Assembly (NCBI GenBank): GCA_910575075.1
Contig: CAJTCY010000015.1
Location: forward strand, 1-64,000
DNA: 64,000 bases
Reading direction: 5' to 3'
Origin: Lachnospiraceae bacterium
GTDB taxonomy: Bacteria > Bacillota > Clostridia > Lachnospirales > Lachnospiraceae
The position numbers and the translations under genes are program-made. The first letter of the stretch is position 1; every line of letters starts with the position of its first letter. The notes under the pieces are model-generated. The model worked only from the letters and a program-made list of their open reading frames with translations, searched no databases and was not told the origin of the DNA. Shown one piece after another: positions 42,851-52,181 of the stretch.

Positions 42851-44878
42851 TTATGTCCCTGTCTTCTGTTTCTGCTGGTGGAACATGCCCCCCAGTGAAA
42901 TATAATAGGTCAGCCAGCTGATGTACAAATAAGATGTGGCAACATCCTCAGCAAATCCCAGTACAATATAGTTTACTGCCGATAGCAGAAAAAACAAATT
43001 CATTCTGATCTGTTTCTTATTAAAAATAATCTTTATTCCATACTTCAAACTGTAATACAGCATAATAAGATATGGTACACAAATAAAGATACCATAATAG
43101 TGTATCATCTGCAATAGGGCATTATGCGCATGCATTTTTTTTCCATTAAAACATTCCTGATGTCCTGCATGTCCAAATAAATTCCAATTCTGAATGTATT
43201 CCTTCCATACCTCAGTCCTGCCGCCAAACAGAGTGTTCCATTCTCCACTGGTGACTTTGTGCAGCAAACGGTCCGATACCCCGATCTGTTCCGCCGCTTC
43301 CACCTTCAGGGATAAGGATGTCATTCCTGTTATACTGTAAGTCTGCTCTCCATGAAATAAAAAGTCTGTTCCCAGTACATTTGGTACGCTGCTCAGCCCC
43401 CACTTGCCAAGCGTGATAACGGCCAGCATACTGACCGCCGATACTGCCAGCACATTTCTCAGATTCTTTTTATACACAGTTTTTTTCTCCGTAGGAAATT
43501 GCTTCCATAAAAATACTACCCATTCCAGAGCATACGCCGCCAGCGAAGTCACGCTCTCTGTCAGCCGGAGAAATCCCCAGATCGTGACAAGTCCAAAGAT
43601 ATTCCCCCACAGGATATGTCTCTTTAACCTCTCTTTACTTAGATTTTCATCCAGAGAAATTAAAAAGGCAATATTGGCTGTAACCAGAAATCCTGCAAAG
43701 AGATTGGGATTCGTGTATATTCCAGAATAGCGGATCCCAGGTGAAAAGGAGCGGAAAAAGAAACAAAAAACGCAGCTAATCCAATAACACCAGCGAAGTG
43801 CGGCCAGAAAATCTCCAATCAGACGTTCCGGCCGCTTCATTTTTCCCCACACCATATAGAGGGGACCCATTACCCCTAACATAAATATTCCGGTATTTTT
43901 AATATCCTTTTCTATCACAAATTCTGAAAGGATGCACATCAGCCAGGTGGCAATCCATGCATATACCAGCGGATTATTCCAATTCACAGCTTTTTCTGTC
44001 TTCTCCCAAGACAGCACGGCAACAAACAGTATGCAAACTGCCAGCAGCAATACGGTCTTCCTCTGAACCAGAAGTTTCCAATACCATCCTCTGACCAACA
44101 TAAAATAGAGAAGCAGCATGCTTGAGAAAAAGGTGATTCGGCGCAACAAGGACCTATTCCTACTGGAAAGGCCCTGAAACAAATTTCCACACTGCTCTAA
44201 CAGACATTCATAGCTCTTCTGCAGCGTTTTAATCCATATTTTTCTTTGAGATAATTCCTGCCCTATATAATGGCGCAGAAAATATAAAATCAGCAGAATT
44301 ATCAGAAAATAGAATGCCAAAACTATTACAAAAACCCCTGGCGCCTGGCTCCACTCAAAATTTTGCATCTTCTCCCGAAATTGCATCTTTTTAATGGAAA
44401 ATGACACTGGATTTCTGACAATAAAATTGAGGGCATAGATGGTCTCTTTCTGCAGCGGAAGAACCAGCCGCCCATTTCGAAGTTCAAAGTCTATCATGTA
44501 GAGCCGCTCATTGTTCTTTCCCAGAAATTCTATCTCGCCCCTGGATGTATTACTTAAATTCTGTATTTCCAGAGAAAAATAGTTCCAGTTTTCCTGTCTG
44601 TTTTCCATTTGTAAAGAAAAACTGGCATTTTCCTCCTGTGTCACGATCCTGTCCTTTTCATAGTCATACAGCCAATTTTCCCCGGAAATATTATAATATG
44701 AGCTGGAAATCTCGTACAAATCGCCCACATCATAAAAACATGCCAGATTAATACTTTCCGTAAGATACATAACGGTGATGATTCCGGAAAGTATAATGCC
44801 AACCATAAAAATAACAAAACATTTCAGATTTCTGCTTACTTCTCCGCCGGAATTCACTCCCATTATTTCTCTTTCCAT
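42851..44878 (-). CDS. Large Wzy/O-antigen ligase-like membrane protein with N-terminal outside domain (copy 2)
   Basis: 675 residues with the same order as its neighbour: helix, outside beta-rich domain (ENWLYDYEKDRIVTQEENAS, WNYFSLEIQNLSNTSRGEIE), helix, then many helices. NLFGHAGHQECFNGKKMHAH with NALLQMIHYYGIFICVPYLI is a clear O-antigen polymerase/ligase motif (H-N-A-L-L-Q-x3-Y-x-G). GIRYSGIYTNPNLFAGFLVT is also family-typical. It should join or attach glycan chains outside the cell. Two starts are possible: ATG 44878, or ATG 44863, which overlaps the stop of the SGNH gene as TAATG. The N-terminal domain, in both copies, may bind the acceptor. Confidence 0.7.
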   Translation of the reverse strand: MEREIMGVNSGGEVSRNLKCFVIFMVGIILSGIITVMYLTESINLACFYDVGDLYEISSSYYNISGENWLYDYEKDRIVTQEENASFSLQMENRQENWNYFSLEIQNLSNTSRGEIEFLGKNNERLYMIDFELRNGRLVLPLQKETIYALNFIVRNPVSFSIKKMQFREKMQNFEWSQAPGVFVIVLAFYFLIILLILYFLRHYIGQELSQRKIWIKTLQKSYECLLEQCGNLFQGLSSRNRSLLRRITFFSSMLLLYFMLVRGWYWKLLVQRKTVLLLAVCILFVAVLSWEKTEKAVNWNNPLVYAWIATWLMCILSEFVIEKDIKNTGIFMLGVMGPLYMVWGKMKRPERLIGDFLAALRWCYWISCVFCFFFRSFSPGIRYSGIYTNPNLFAGFLVTANIAFLISLDENLSKERLKRHILWGNIFGLVTIWGFLRLTESVTSLAAYALEWVVFLWKQFPTEKKTVYKKNLRNVLAVSAVSMLAVITLGKWGLSSVPNVLGTDFLFHGEQTYSITGMTSLSLKVEAAEQIGVSDRLLHKVTSGEWNTLFGGRTEVWKEYIQNWNLFGHAGHQECFNGKKMHAHNALLQMIHYYGIFICVPYLIMLYYSLKYGIKIIFNKKQIRMNLFFLLSAVNYIVLGFAEDVATSYLYISWLTYYISLGGMFHQQKQKTGT

Positions 44879-45951
44879 CCCTGCTCAAAAAATTCTACAT
44901 AACGTTTATAAGCCTCATCCCACTCTTTATACTCTTCCTTTCCGCGCTTATCTTCAAATTGATAATTTTCATGCAGATACTTAGCGAAATAGTTGGTGAA
45001 TTTAACCGCACCTTTTGTATTCATATGATGAGCATTATACAAATCGGTGGAAAAGTCCAATCCGATTTCCTTATATTTTTCTTCCGTATTGAAATTAATT
45101 ACCTTGGCTCCCTTTTCTTCCAGATATTTGACCGCACCATTAAACTCTGGCTGTTCCTTTTCAAAGACTCTGGAGGGTGCAGACGTAAAGAGAATCTCTA
45201 ATCCTGTAGTTTCTCCGTATTCAATAATTTCATCCAATACCGATTTCTGCAGATCATTCAATTCTGCCGTATCTGGAATCACTTTTGTCGGCTTAACATT
45301 TTCTGAATGAAAAGCGTCCGCCGGGTCATATATTCCTTTCATATCATTGACTGGACGGATAAAATCTGATTCGTATAATCCTTCTTTCCAGCGGGAGTGA
45401 TACTTCAAAAAAGAAAAATACATAGATGTTTCATCCAGATTATCTAAAACCTTCTGTCCATCCTTCACATCATCACGGGAATAATATTCTTTGTAAAATT
45501 CTATTGCTTTATGGATTGTTTTAAACCTATTAGCAGAATATCTCATACTGTCTGTCACCCTGCGCACCCGGACCTCCGTCGGACGCAGTGAATCCATCCG
45601 AATTCCCCGGACATCCACCACCGCAAGCTTCACATCCTGTGTCTTGCGCACTTCATCCAGCAGACATGTGGTAAGATACAGCGGCTGAACATCTGTATTC
45701 ATGGCATAGACCGCCATTCCATATTCATTCCAGGCAAGAGGGGCAGCCCACTGTCTGTCAACACAGCTTGTTCCCAGCATGACACAATCCCAGGTATTCT
45801 CCGGTTCATCATAAAAATCATTATAACGTTTCATTACTCCCAATGCAGTATCTTTATTTGTGGGCATTCCAAACACACGGACAAGTCCATACAATATTAG
45901 TCCCAACACCAGTAAAAATGATATTAATCTTAAACCCTGCTTTTTTGTCAT
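44863..45951 (-). CDS. DltD/AlgJ-like SGNH-type membrane-anchored protein
   Basis: 362 residues: N-terminal anchor helix (~7-27), then an outside domain beginning DCVMLGTSCVDRQWAAPLAW, where the G-T-S replaces the G-D-S nucleophile loop of SGNH enzymes, with later EILFTSAPSRVFEKEQ and DLYNAHHMNTKGAVKFTNYF (D-x2-H, the catalytic Asp-His). Such proteins pair with MBOAT acyltransferases (DltD, AlgJ/AlgX, PatB) and complete acyl transfer to an outside polymer. It lies 13 nt after the MBOAT gene in a DltA-DltC-DltB order, so it occupies the DltD place, though it is only a distant relative. AAGGAG precedes the ATG. Confidence 0.75.
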   Translation of the reverse strand: MTKKQGLRLISFLLVLGLILYGLVRVFGMPTNKDTALGVMKRYNDFYDEPENTWDCVMLGTSCVDRQWAAPLAWNEYGMAVYAMNTDVQPLYLTTCLLDEVRKTQDVKLAVVDVRGIRMDSLRPTEVRVRRVTDSMRYSANRFKTIHKAIEFYKEYYSRDDVKDGQKVLDNLDETSMYFSFLKYHSRWKEGLYESDFIRPVNDMKGIYDPADAFHSENVKPTKVIPDTAELNDLQKSVLDEIIEYGETTGLEILFTSAPSRVFEKEQPEFNGAVKYLEEKGAKVINFNTEEKYKEIGLDFSTDLYNAHHMNTKGAVKFTNYFAKYLHENYQFEDKRGKEEYKEWDEAYKRYVEFFEQGWKEK

Positions 45952-45964
45952 ATCTTAATTCTCC

Positions 45965-47563
45965 TTAAAATTGCTGATAAACAAACTCACTTGCTGAATA
46001 TCCAGAACCATAATTTCCATAAATCAATACGATCACGACTGCTGCTATGTACAGCATCCAGCGGAAATACAAATTCTGCTCTGCAATTTTTTCTCTGACC
46101 CGTATTCCTTTTTCTTGTAAAATACCAACCACCAGCAATACAAGAATAAAAATGAAAATCACATAAAAATCTTTATAATCCAGCCCAAGATTTAAAAACG
46201 ATCCGTCAAAAAAGACCCATGGATTCGGATTTATAATCGTTCTTTTCATCATATTCAAAGCTGTCATGCAGGAGATTCCTCTTGAAAAAAAGCGTCCAAA
46301 ACTGCACAAAACAAACGTCCGCATCATCTGGAAAAATTTCCAGCTAAAGCATTCTGTATTTATATTACACTTTTTCAAGAATTTTTCATAATAAGGTTCC
46401 AGCAAAATGCTGGATACAATAATCGTGCCGTTCCAAATACCATACGCCACATACTTCCAGCTGGAGCCATGCCAGACGCCTACCAGCAGAAACACAATGA
46501 ACATTGACAAAAATGTGGGCAGTTTTTTTCCTATATAATTGCCAAATATCTTCCTCGTACGTTTTCCAAGATTAGCAAATGCCTTTGATAAAGACAAGGG
46601 ATAGAACACATAGTCCCGCATCCAGCCGCCCAAAGTAATATGCCATCTGCGCCAGAATTCCTCAATGGATGTTGCAAAATAAGGCCGCTCAAAATTAAGC
46701 GCAAGATCTATGCCGAGAACCTGTGCCACACCGCGGGCTACATCCATGCCACCTGAAAAGTCTGCATATACCTGCAGGCCATATCCTGCCGCTGCAAAAA
46801 AGAGTACAAACCCTTCATGAGGATCCGGATTGTCAAATACAAAATTAACTGCCACTGCCAGCCGGTCCGCCAGAAGCAATTTCTTCATAAAGCCCCATAA
46901 AATAAGCTGGACTCCCTGTGTCACTCTCTGATAATCAAATTTATGAGGTTCATATAACTGATGCGCCAGATGATCATATCTGGCAATCGGTCCCTGAACA
47001 ATCTGCGGAAAAAATGACATAAAAAGAGAAAACTTGAAAAAATTTCTGTCCGCCTGATACTTCCCCCGGTACAAATCCACAATATAAGCAATAGACTGCA
47101 GTGTGTAAAAGGAAATTCCTAACGGCAGAAGCAAATTTAACTGCGGAATATGTCCCTCTATGCCTATACCAGCCAGAAGACTGTTGAGATTTCCGCCAAT
47201 AAAATTAAAATATTTCAGAAAAATCAAGAGCCCCAGATTGATCAAAACGGCTGCAGCCACAATCCATCTCTTCTTCTTAGACGTCCGGTTCTTCAATTCT
47301 TTCTTCTGTTCCCGGGTCAGTTCATTCTTATGCTCCTTAAGATAAACTTTTTGCTTTTCATTTATATTGCCCAGAACCAGTCCGCAGATAAACGTTACTG
47401 CAGTTGTAAAAATCAAAAAAAACAGCAGCTTCACACTGGAAAACACATAAAAAACATAACTTCCCAGCAGTAAAACAACCCATTTTGCCTTCTTAGGCGT
47501 TATGAAATAAACTGCTGACAATATCATTACAAAAACAACAAATGTAGCTGAAATAAAATCCAT
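45965..47563 (-). CDS. dltB: MBOAT-family acyltransferase, DltB-like
   Basis: 532 residues with about ten to twelve helices. LLPLGISFYTLQSIAYIVDL, FFPQIVQGPIARYDHL, YADFSGGMDVARG, EEFWRRWHITLGGWMRDYVF (His308) and FLLVGVWHGSSWKYVAYGIW (catalytic His365) are the family landmarks. It should pass the acyl or aminoacyl group from the carrier protein (encoded 30 nt upstream) across the membrane to an outside glycan or teichoic acid. A long charged cytoplasmic insert (~70-100) is notable. The set DltA-DltC-DltB-SGNH argues for amino acid (D-Ala type) transfer over acetyl. Confidence 0.88.
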   Translation of the reverse strand: MDFISATFVVFVMILSAVYFITPKKAKWVVLLLGSYVFYVFSSVKLLFFLIFTTAVTFICGLVLGNINEKQKVYLKEHKNELTREQKKELKNRTSKKKRWIVAAAVLINLGLLIFLKYFNFIGGNLNSLLAGIGIEGHIPQLNLLLPLGISFYTLQSIAYIVDLYRGKYQADRNFFKFSLFMSFFPQIVQGPIARYDHLAHQLYEPHKFDYQRVTQGVQLILWGFMKKLLLADRLAVAVNFVFDNPDPHEGFVLFFAAAGYGLQVYADFSGGMDVARGVAQVLGIDLALNFERPYFATSIEEFWRRWHITLGGWMRDYVFYPLSLSKAFANLGKRTRKIFGNYIGKKLPTFLSMFIVFLLVGVWHGSSWKYVAYGIWNGTIIVSSILLEPYYEKFLKKCNINTECFSWKFFQMMRTFVLCSFGRFFSRGISCMTALNMMKRTIINPNPWVFFDGSFLNLGLDYKDFYVIFIFILVLLVVGILQEKGIRVREKIAEQNLYFRWMLYIAAVVIVLIYGNYGSGYSASEFVYQQF

Positions 47564-47592
47564 TTCTTTATCCCTTTCAGTTCAAAAATTTC

Positions 47593-47826
47593 TTATCCTT
47601 CTTCCTGCATTTTTACAATCAGTTCCAGCATAGCCTCCACCGTATTAAAGTTCTCCGGCTCCAAATCCATTACATTGATCTCCACGTCAAACTCGGAATT
47701 CAGCTCTGAAACCAGAGAAACAATGTCAAAAGAATCCAGTACGCCATCGTCAATCAGTTTCTCTTCCTTTTCAAATTCAACATCTGGTCTTAAATCGTTT
47801 AAAATACTCAGCAATTGTTCTTTCAT
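47593..47826 (-). CDS. dltC: DltC-like carrier protein (cluster C)
   Basis: 77 residues, acidic, with DDGVLDSFDIVSLVSEL containing Ser32, the phosphopantetheine site, and a C-terminal DLEPENFNTVEAMLELIV typical of DltC. It lies 101 nt downstream of the DltA-like gene and 30 nt upstream of the MBOAT gene. It would carry the activated amino acid from the ligase to the MBOAT protein. It closely resembles the cluster B carrier at 33177, so the two systems could cross-load. Confidence 0.87.
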   Translation of the reverse strand: MKEQLLSILNDLRPDVEFEKEEKLIDDGVLDSFDIVSLVSELNSEFDVEINVMDLEPENFNTVEAMLELIVKMQEEG

Positions 47827-47927
47827 AATATTTCACTTACATCCTTTCTCAACATGTTTGGCAGAAAAATTCTGTCTTTCTTATACTTCTTCTGTAAATT
47901 TTATAACAGCTACATTTTTACCTATTA

Positions 47928-49451
47928 TTAACTCAGAATATAATTCTCTTTCAGCCAGGTTCTATCGATTTTCGCATTTTTATTTAACGGAAGTTTCTCA
48001 AAATATTCCAGCCTGTTGGGAAACATATATTTAGGAAGATTCTTTCCCAACTGTTTCAGCAGCTCTCTGTCACATCTCTCTGCCGCCTGATAAAATAATA
48101 CGATTTTCTCTTCTTCTGTATCATAGATACAGCAGGCCGCCTCCACAAATGGAAGTGCATTGACAGCAATTTCTACTTCACTCAGCTCTATCCTGTGTCC
48201 CATATGTTTGATCTGATAATCTTTCCTGGACACAAACATCAAATTTCCGTCTTCTGCATACTGCGCCAGATCACCCGTGCAGTATATCGTTTCAGGATAC
48301 ATGGGGTTCAGTGGATTCTGAATAAATGCCTCCCGTGTCCTTTCTTCATTATTATAATAACCAAGAGCCAGAGAACTTCCCCTTACACAGATTTCTCCCA
48401 CCTGTCCAGGTTCCACTTCATTTTTGCGGTCTCCATCCAACAGAAATAAATCTGTATTTTTAAACGCAATTCCGATTGGGAGCGCCTCTTCGTCTGCAAA
48501 AGGCCTGTCCACCTTATAAAAAGTGCAGTTGCAGGTAATTTCTGTGGGACCGTACAGATTGACAAACATCACCTCTGGTAAATACTTTCTCCAGTAATTC
48601 AGTACCTTGTTGGGCATTACCTCGCCAGAAAACATTACAGTTCTAAGATACCTGGGCATCTTTTTCGAAAAAACATTCAGATTTTCAACAATGCGCAGCG
48701 CAGAAGTCGCCCATATTACAGTATTTATCTGCTTTTCATTCAAATAATCGATCAGTCTTGCCACCATAGAAAACATCATTTTAGGTATCACATACATGGT
48801 TCCGCCATTTTTGAGGGTGGAATAAATGTCTTTTACTGAAACATCAAAATCAAAGGGCGCCTGGTTTCCAAGAATCATCGTCTCATCAAAGCCAAATTCA
48901 TACTTAAAATTATCAATCAGGTCGATCACCGATCTGTGTGAAACTAACACTCCCTTCGGTACTCCTGTAGAACCAGATGTAAACATAGCATACAAGGGGT
49001 CTGTGTCAATTTGCCGCCTGGCAATCTCATCTAACATCCCCTGTTCTACTGCAGTTTCTGTTAGTTCCTGTAAACTTACTATATTGCCATCATACGTAAT
49101 CTGTTCCATCACTCTTCTGGTAGTATCGGTTACCATCACTGCTGCCGGCTTTAAGGTCTCAATCATCAGCTCTATCCGCTTGGCCGGCATCTGATAATCT
49201 ACCGGCGCATAAAAATTGCCGCTGTAAATCACACCGAAAAATCCTCTCAGACTCTCTATCTTTCTCTCAATCAATACCACCACCGGCTGATTTGTCTTCA
49301 TATTAAGCCGTTGTGCAAGCCCTGTCGCCACCGCTTTGGCCTGAGCCTGAAACTCCCTGTAGGTAACTTTGTTCTCATTATCTGCAAATACAGTTCTGTC
49401 TGGAAACTTTTCTGCTGACTGTTCCAGATAATCCAAGACGCTTCTCTGCAT
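47928..49451 (-). CDS. dltA: DltA-like amino acid:carrier ligase (cluster C)
   Basis: About 507 residues. MFTSGSTGVPKGVLVSHRS, NLYGPTEITCNCTFYKV, YCTGDLAQYAEDG, SRKDYQIKHMGHRIELSEVE and LNKNAKIDRTWLKENY give the full adenylation signature, including the C-terminal catalytic Lys. It loads an amino acid, probably D-alanine, on the carrier encoded downstream. ATG 49451 has AAAGGTGG 8 nt upstream and is preferred over an in-frame GTG at 49463. A consensus-like promoter lies ~35 nt further up, so it heads its own transcript. It is a paralogue of the cluster B enzyme at 31663. Confidence 0.87.
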   Translation of the reverse strand: MQRSVLDYLEQSAEKFPDRTVFADNENKVTYREFQAQAKAVATGLAQRLNMKTNQPVVVLIERKIESLRGFFGVIYSGNFYAPVDYQMPAKRIELMIETLKPAAVMVTDTTRRVMEQITYDGNIVSLQELTETAVEQGMLDEIARRQIDTDPLYAMFTSGSTGVPKGVLVSHRSVIDLIDNFKYEFGFDETMILGNQAPFDFDVSVKDIYSTLKNGGTMYVIPKMMFSMVARLIDYLNEKQINTVIWATSALRIVENLNVFSKKMPRYLRTVMFSGEVMPNKVLNYWRKYLPEVMFVNLYGPTEITCNCTFYKVDRPFADEEALPIGIAFKNTDLFLLDGDRKNEVEPGQVGEICVRGSSLALGYYNNEERTREAFIQNPLNPMYPETIYCTGDLAQYAEDGNLMFVSRKDYQIKHMGHRIELSEVEIAVNALPFVEAACCIYDTEEEKIVLFYQAAERCDRELLKQLGKNLPKYMFPNRLEYFEKLPLNKNAKIDRTWLKENYILS

Positions 49452-49483
49452 TATATTTTCCACCTTTCTACATAACAGAAACC

Positions 49484-49512
49484 ATTTTATCCCATCTCTA
49501 CTATTCCGTCAA
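49484..49512 (-). promoter_or_regulatory. Promoter of the dltA-like operon
   Basis: Reading the minus strand, TTGACG (49512-49507) and TAAAAT (49489-49484) with exactly 17 nt between. It lies just after the stop codon of the beta-helix gene and about 33 nt before the ATG at 49451, giving a short leader. The cluster C genes from the ligase leftward can thus be transcribed on their own. Confidence 0.65.
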
Positions 49513-49516
49513 GCCT

Positions 49517-52177
49517 TTACTTTTTTACCTCTACAACCGTCTGAATTTGATTGCCTCCTGCAATTCTCTCCACTACTTTCACCTTTGTACCCTTTTTTAT
49601 CTTTTTAATCTTCTCTGTCTGAAAGCCTCCGTTTTTCACGCCTACCTTATATTTTTTCTTTCCGACAGTCACACTGTACTGAGAGCCCTTTCTGGCTTTT
49701 CCGGAAATTTGTTTTTTCTTTCCGGAAATACGGTTCACGCTGGTATTGGGCGTGGTCTTAACTTTGGATTTCGTCTCATTGATCTTGAATGCTATTTTCC
49801 CCACATTCTGCAAGATATTATCATTGATATCTGCTTTTTTTACCGTCCAGACATTGATTCCCGCGCCTTTTGCATCTGTCACCTTATTTCCGGAAATCTC
49901 CACAAACTTTCCTGCCTGTCCGGCAGATATCCCATCTTTTCTGGACCCAGACACCGTATTTCCAACAATACTGACATAGGACGCCTGATAGGAAGAAATT
50001 CCCTGCTGTCTGGTATTTACAATACTGTTTTTACTTATCTCAGATTCTTTGCAGCCTTCACTCAGATTAATGCCCCTTCCTTTTACATCAGTCACCCTGT
50101 TACCTTTTATTTCCGTTTTCTTAGAATGATATACATGAATTCCATGTTCTCCTGAATTCTTTATATTATTCTTTGAGATAACCGACGGTGTTTTGGAAGA
50201 TGAAATGTGAATTCCTCTGACTGACGCCCCGGTAATTGTGTTTTCTTTGAGGACGCAGCCCTGGGACTCAGAAACTATAATCCCGTTTTTCCCCACCGTT
50301 TCAATATGATTTTTTTCTACTCTTTCTGAAACGCTTTTGCTGATATAAATACCGTGCTGCCCTGCTTTACTGATTTTGTTATTATTCATAGCCGCAGTAC
50401 TGCTCTGATTTACATAAATTCCATTCTGTTTCACCGAATTGACTTTATTGTTTTCCATCAGTCCTGAACTGTTTCTATTCACAAAAATTCCATGCTGGTC
50501 AATCTTGCTGATGGTATTTTTTTTTATGGTTCCGCTGCTTTTCTCATTAACAAAAATACCATATTTTTTCGCCGTACTGATTTTATTCTTCTCCATCAGG
50601 GCCGAACTATAATTGCTCACGCAGATTCCATGCTGTTTCACAGTCCCTTTAATGGTATTGCTTTTTACTGTGATGCCATTGCTCAGGGAAGAAATATAGA
50701 TTCCATCCTTTTCGGCTCCTTTTACCGTATTGGCAGAGATTGTTACATTGGCTGTTCTATCATATACCCAAATTCCATGTCCCTTGCTGTCCGCGATTCT
50801 ATTATTTTTTATCCTGATGCCTGAACAATTTTCTGTAACTGTTATTCCGCTTTTCCCGGAAGATTTCAGGGTATTATTCTCTATTTTACTGCCATTTGAC
50901 GATTCTTCCACACATATCCCGCTCGACGCCGCATTATTGACACTATTTCCTGTCACGGCTGCATAACCAGAGAAGGACGACAGCCAGATTCCTCTGGACG
51001 CTGCCCCATTAACAGTATTTCCTTCTATTTTACAATTATAAACCGGACGGCTGGCAGAGCCCAGAACATATATGGCGGCTAATCCATTGATACTGGTAAA
51101 CCGGTTGTTGCGGACTATGATATTATAATTGTGATTTCTGGGTATCGGTTCCGTTCTTACTCCTTTATTTGGCTTATATCCATTGGGCAGAAATGTATAA
51201 ATTCTGATACCCATTGCCGAATTGCTGATCGTATTCTGAGAGGCCAGCACGTTTTTATAATTATACAATCTTACCGCTGTATTTCTGATATTATCAAACT
51301 GATTATTCTCGATTCTGATATTCTGATGGTAAACCCCGTCCACTGCCGCATGAGAACCAACTCCATTTGCAGAATTGGTAATTTTGTTATTTCTGATCAC
51401 AATATTTTTGTCCGGAAGATCGTCATACTCATGTTCCAACAGTCCAGGCGTGGTCTTCTGGCTGTGTACAATATCTAAATGAATCGCTTCTTTGATATTT
51501 TCCATCTCGTCATGTCCGGTCAGTGTGCAGTTCTGTATGACGGCATTTTCAACCCCCTCCAAGGTAATCAAATGGCCTGTGCTGGTACAATTGCTGACCT
51601 TCAGCCCCTCTAAAGTTACATTGCTGGAATGGACAAATCGAATCACTTGTCCTGATATCTTTGCCCCATTCCAGGTTCCTCCCATTACTTTTATATTTTC
51701 TGTTGCCTGATATCCGTTTCCATGCGGTAATTTACCATAATCTTCTGCTGTTGCAGACTTAAGTATGGAACCGCTGACTGCCTTCTGTGTAATCACTGCC
51801 CGGCGGGCGTCAATCACCGTATTGGAATATACAATGAGCCTGCCCTTAATCTCAATATTGCCTTCTAATGTAATTTCCACCTTATCTGCAGTTCCATTTT
51901 TAATGTTGTCAAATGCTTTCTGAATGTCAGAACGGTTACAGGAACTGCCGAAGGTCTGACGGAATATACGGTTCTCCAGGGTGCCTGTATCTTTCGTTAT
52001 CATCTCAGCAGGCTCACCCTCATCATCACTCACTTCATCATTCACTTCGTCATCAGATACTGTAATTTCTGTCTCATCTATGGCCTGGTACGTCTCACTG
52101 GCATAAACCATATTCCCCTGTATTCCGCTTATGCCGACAGCCAGGGCGATTGCGAATGCCAACATTTTTCTTTTCAT
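49517..52177 (-). CDS. Secreted right-handed parallel beta-helix repeat protein
   Basis: About 886 residues. A signal peptide (MKRKMLAFAIALAVGISGIQ, ending near VYAS) is followed by an acidic linker rich in D/E/V and then, from ~95 to ~815, more than twenty PbH1 coils of the pattern G-I-x-I-x6-V/I-x-N-x-I (for example HGIWVYDRTANVTISANTVK and QHGIFVNRNSSGLMENNKVN). The C-terminal ~70 residues form a small beta domain (GKARKGSQYSVTVGKKKYKV). Such folds occur in polysaccharide lyases, C5-epimerases and adhesins; no catalytic set can be named. ATG 52177 follows GGGAG; the longer frame opens with GTG inside the upstream gene. Likely role: outside processing or binding of the polymer. Confidence 0.82.
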   Translation of the reverse strand: MKRKMLAFAIALAVGISGIQGNMVYASETYQAIDETEITVSDDEVNDEVSDDEGEPAEMITKDTGTLENRIFRQTFGSSCNRSDIQKAFDNIKNGTADKVEITLEGNIEIKGRLIVYSNTVIDARRAVITQKAVSGSILKSATAEDYGKLPHGNGYQATENIKVMGGTWNGAKISGQVIRFVHSSNVTLEGLKVSNCTSTGHLITLEGVENAVIQNCTLTGHDEMENIKEAIHLDIVHSQKTTPGLLEHEYDDLPDKNIVIRNNKITNSANGVGSHAAVDGVYHQNIRIENNQFDNIRNTAVRLYNYKNVLASQNTISNSAMGIRIYTFLPNGYKPNKGVRTEPIPRNHNYNIIVRNNRFTSINGLAAIYVLGSASRPVYNCKIEGNTVNGAASRGIWLSSFSGYAAVTGNSVNNAASSGICVEESSNGSKIENNTLKSSGKSGITVTENCSGIRIKNNRIADSKGHGIWVYDRTANVTISANTVKGAEKDGIYISSLSNGITVKSNTIKGTVKQHGICVSNYSSALMEKNKISTAKKYGIFVNEKSSGTIKKNTISKIDQHGIFVNRNSSGLMENNKVNSVKQNGIYVNQSSTAAMNNNKISKAGQHGIYISKSVSERVEKNHIETVGKNGIIVSESQGCVLKENTITGASVRGIHISSSKTPSVISKNNIKNSGEHGIHVYHSKKTEIKGNRVTDVKGRGINLSEGCKESEISKNSIVNTRQQGISSYQASYVSIVGNTVSGSRKDGISAGQAGKFVEISGNKVTDAKGAGINVWTVKKADINDNILQNVGKIAFKINETKSKVKTTPNTSVNRISGKKKQISGKARKGSQYSVTVGKKKYKVGVKNGGFQTEKIKKIKKGTKVKVVERIAGGNQIQTVVEVKK

Positions 52178-52181
52178 GATC

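Noticed and set aside
49547-50155. A 202-codon open frame on the plus strand inside the beta-helix gene
   Set aside because: It is antisense to a regular repeat-coding gene, has no ribosome site and its translation is Cys/His/Phe-rich noise with no family resemblance.
49517-52177. Repeated short strings that might suggest a CRISPR array or minisatellite
   Set aside because: They are imperfect protein-level PbH1 repeats within one open frame; no exact DNA repeats with regular spacers are seen here or elsewhere in the window.
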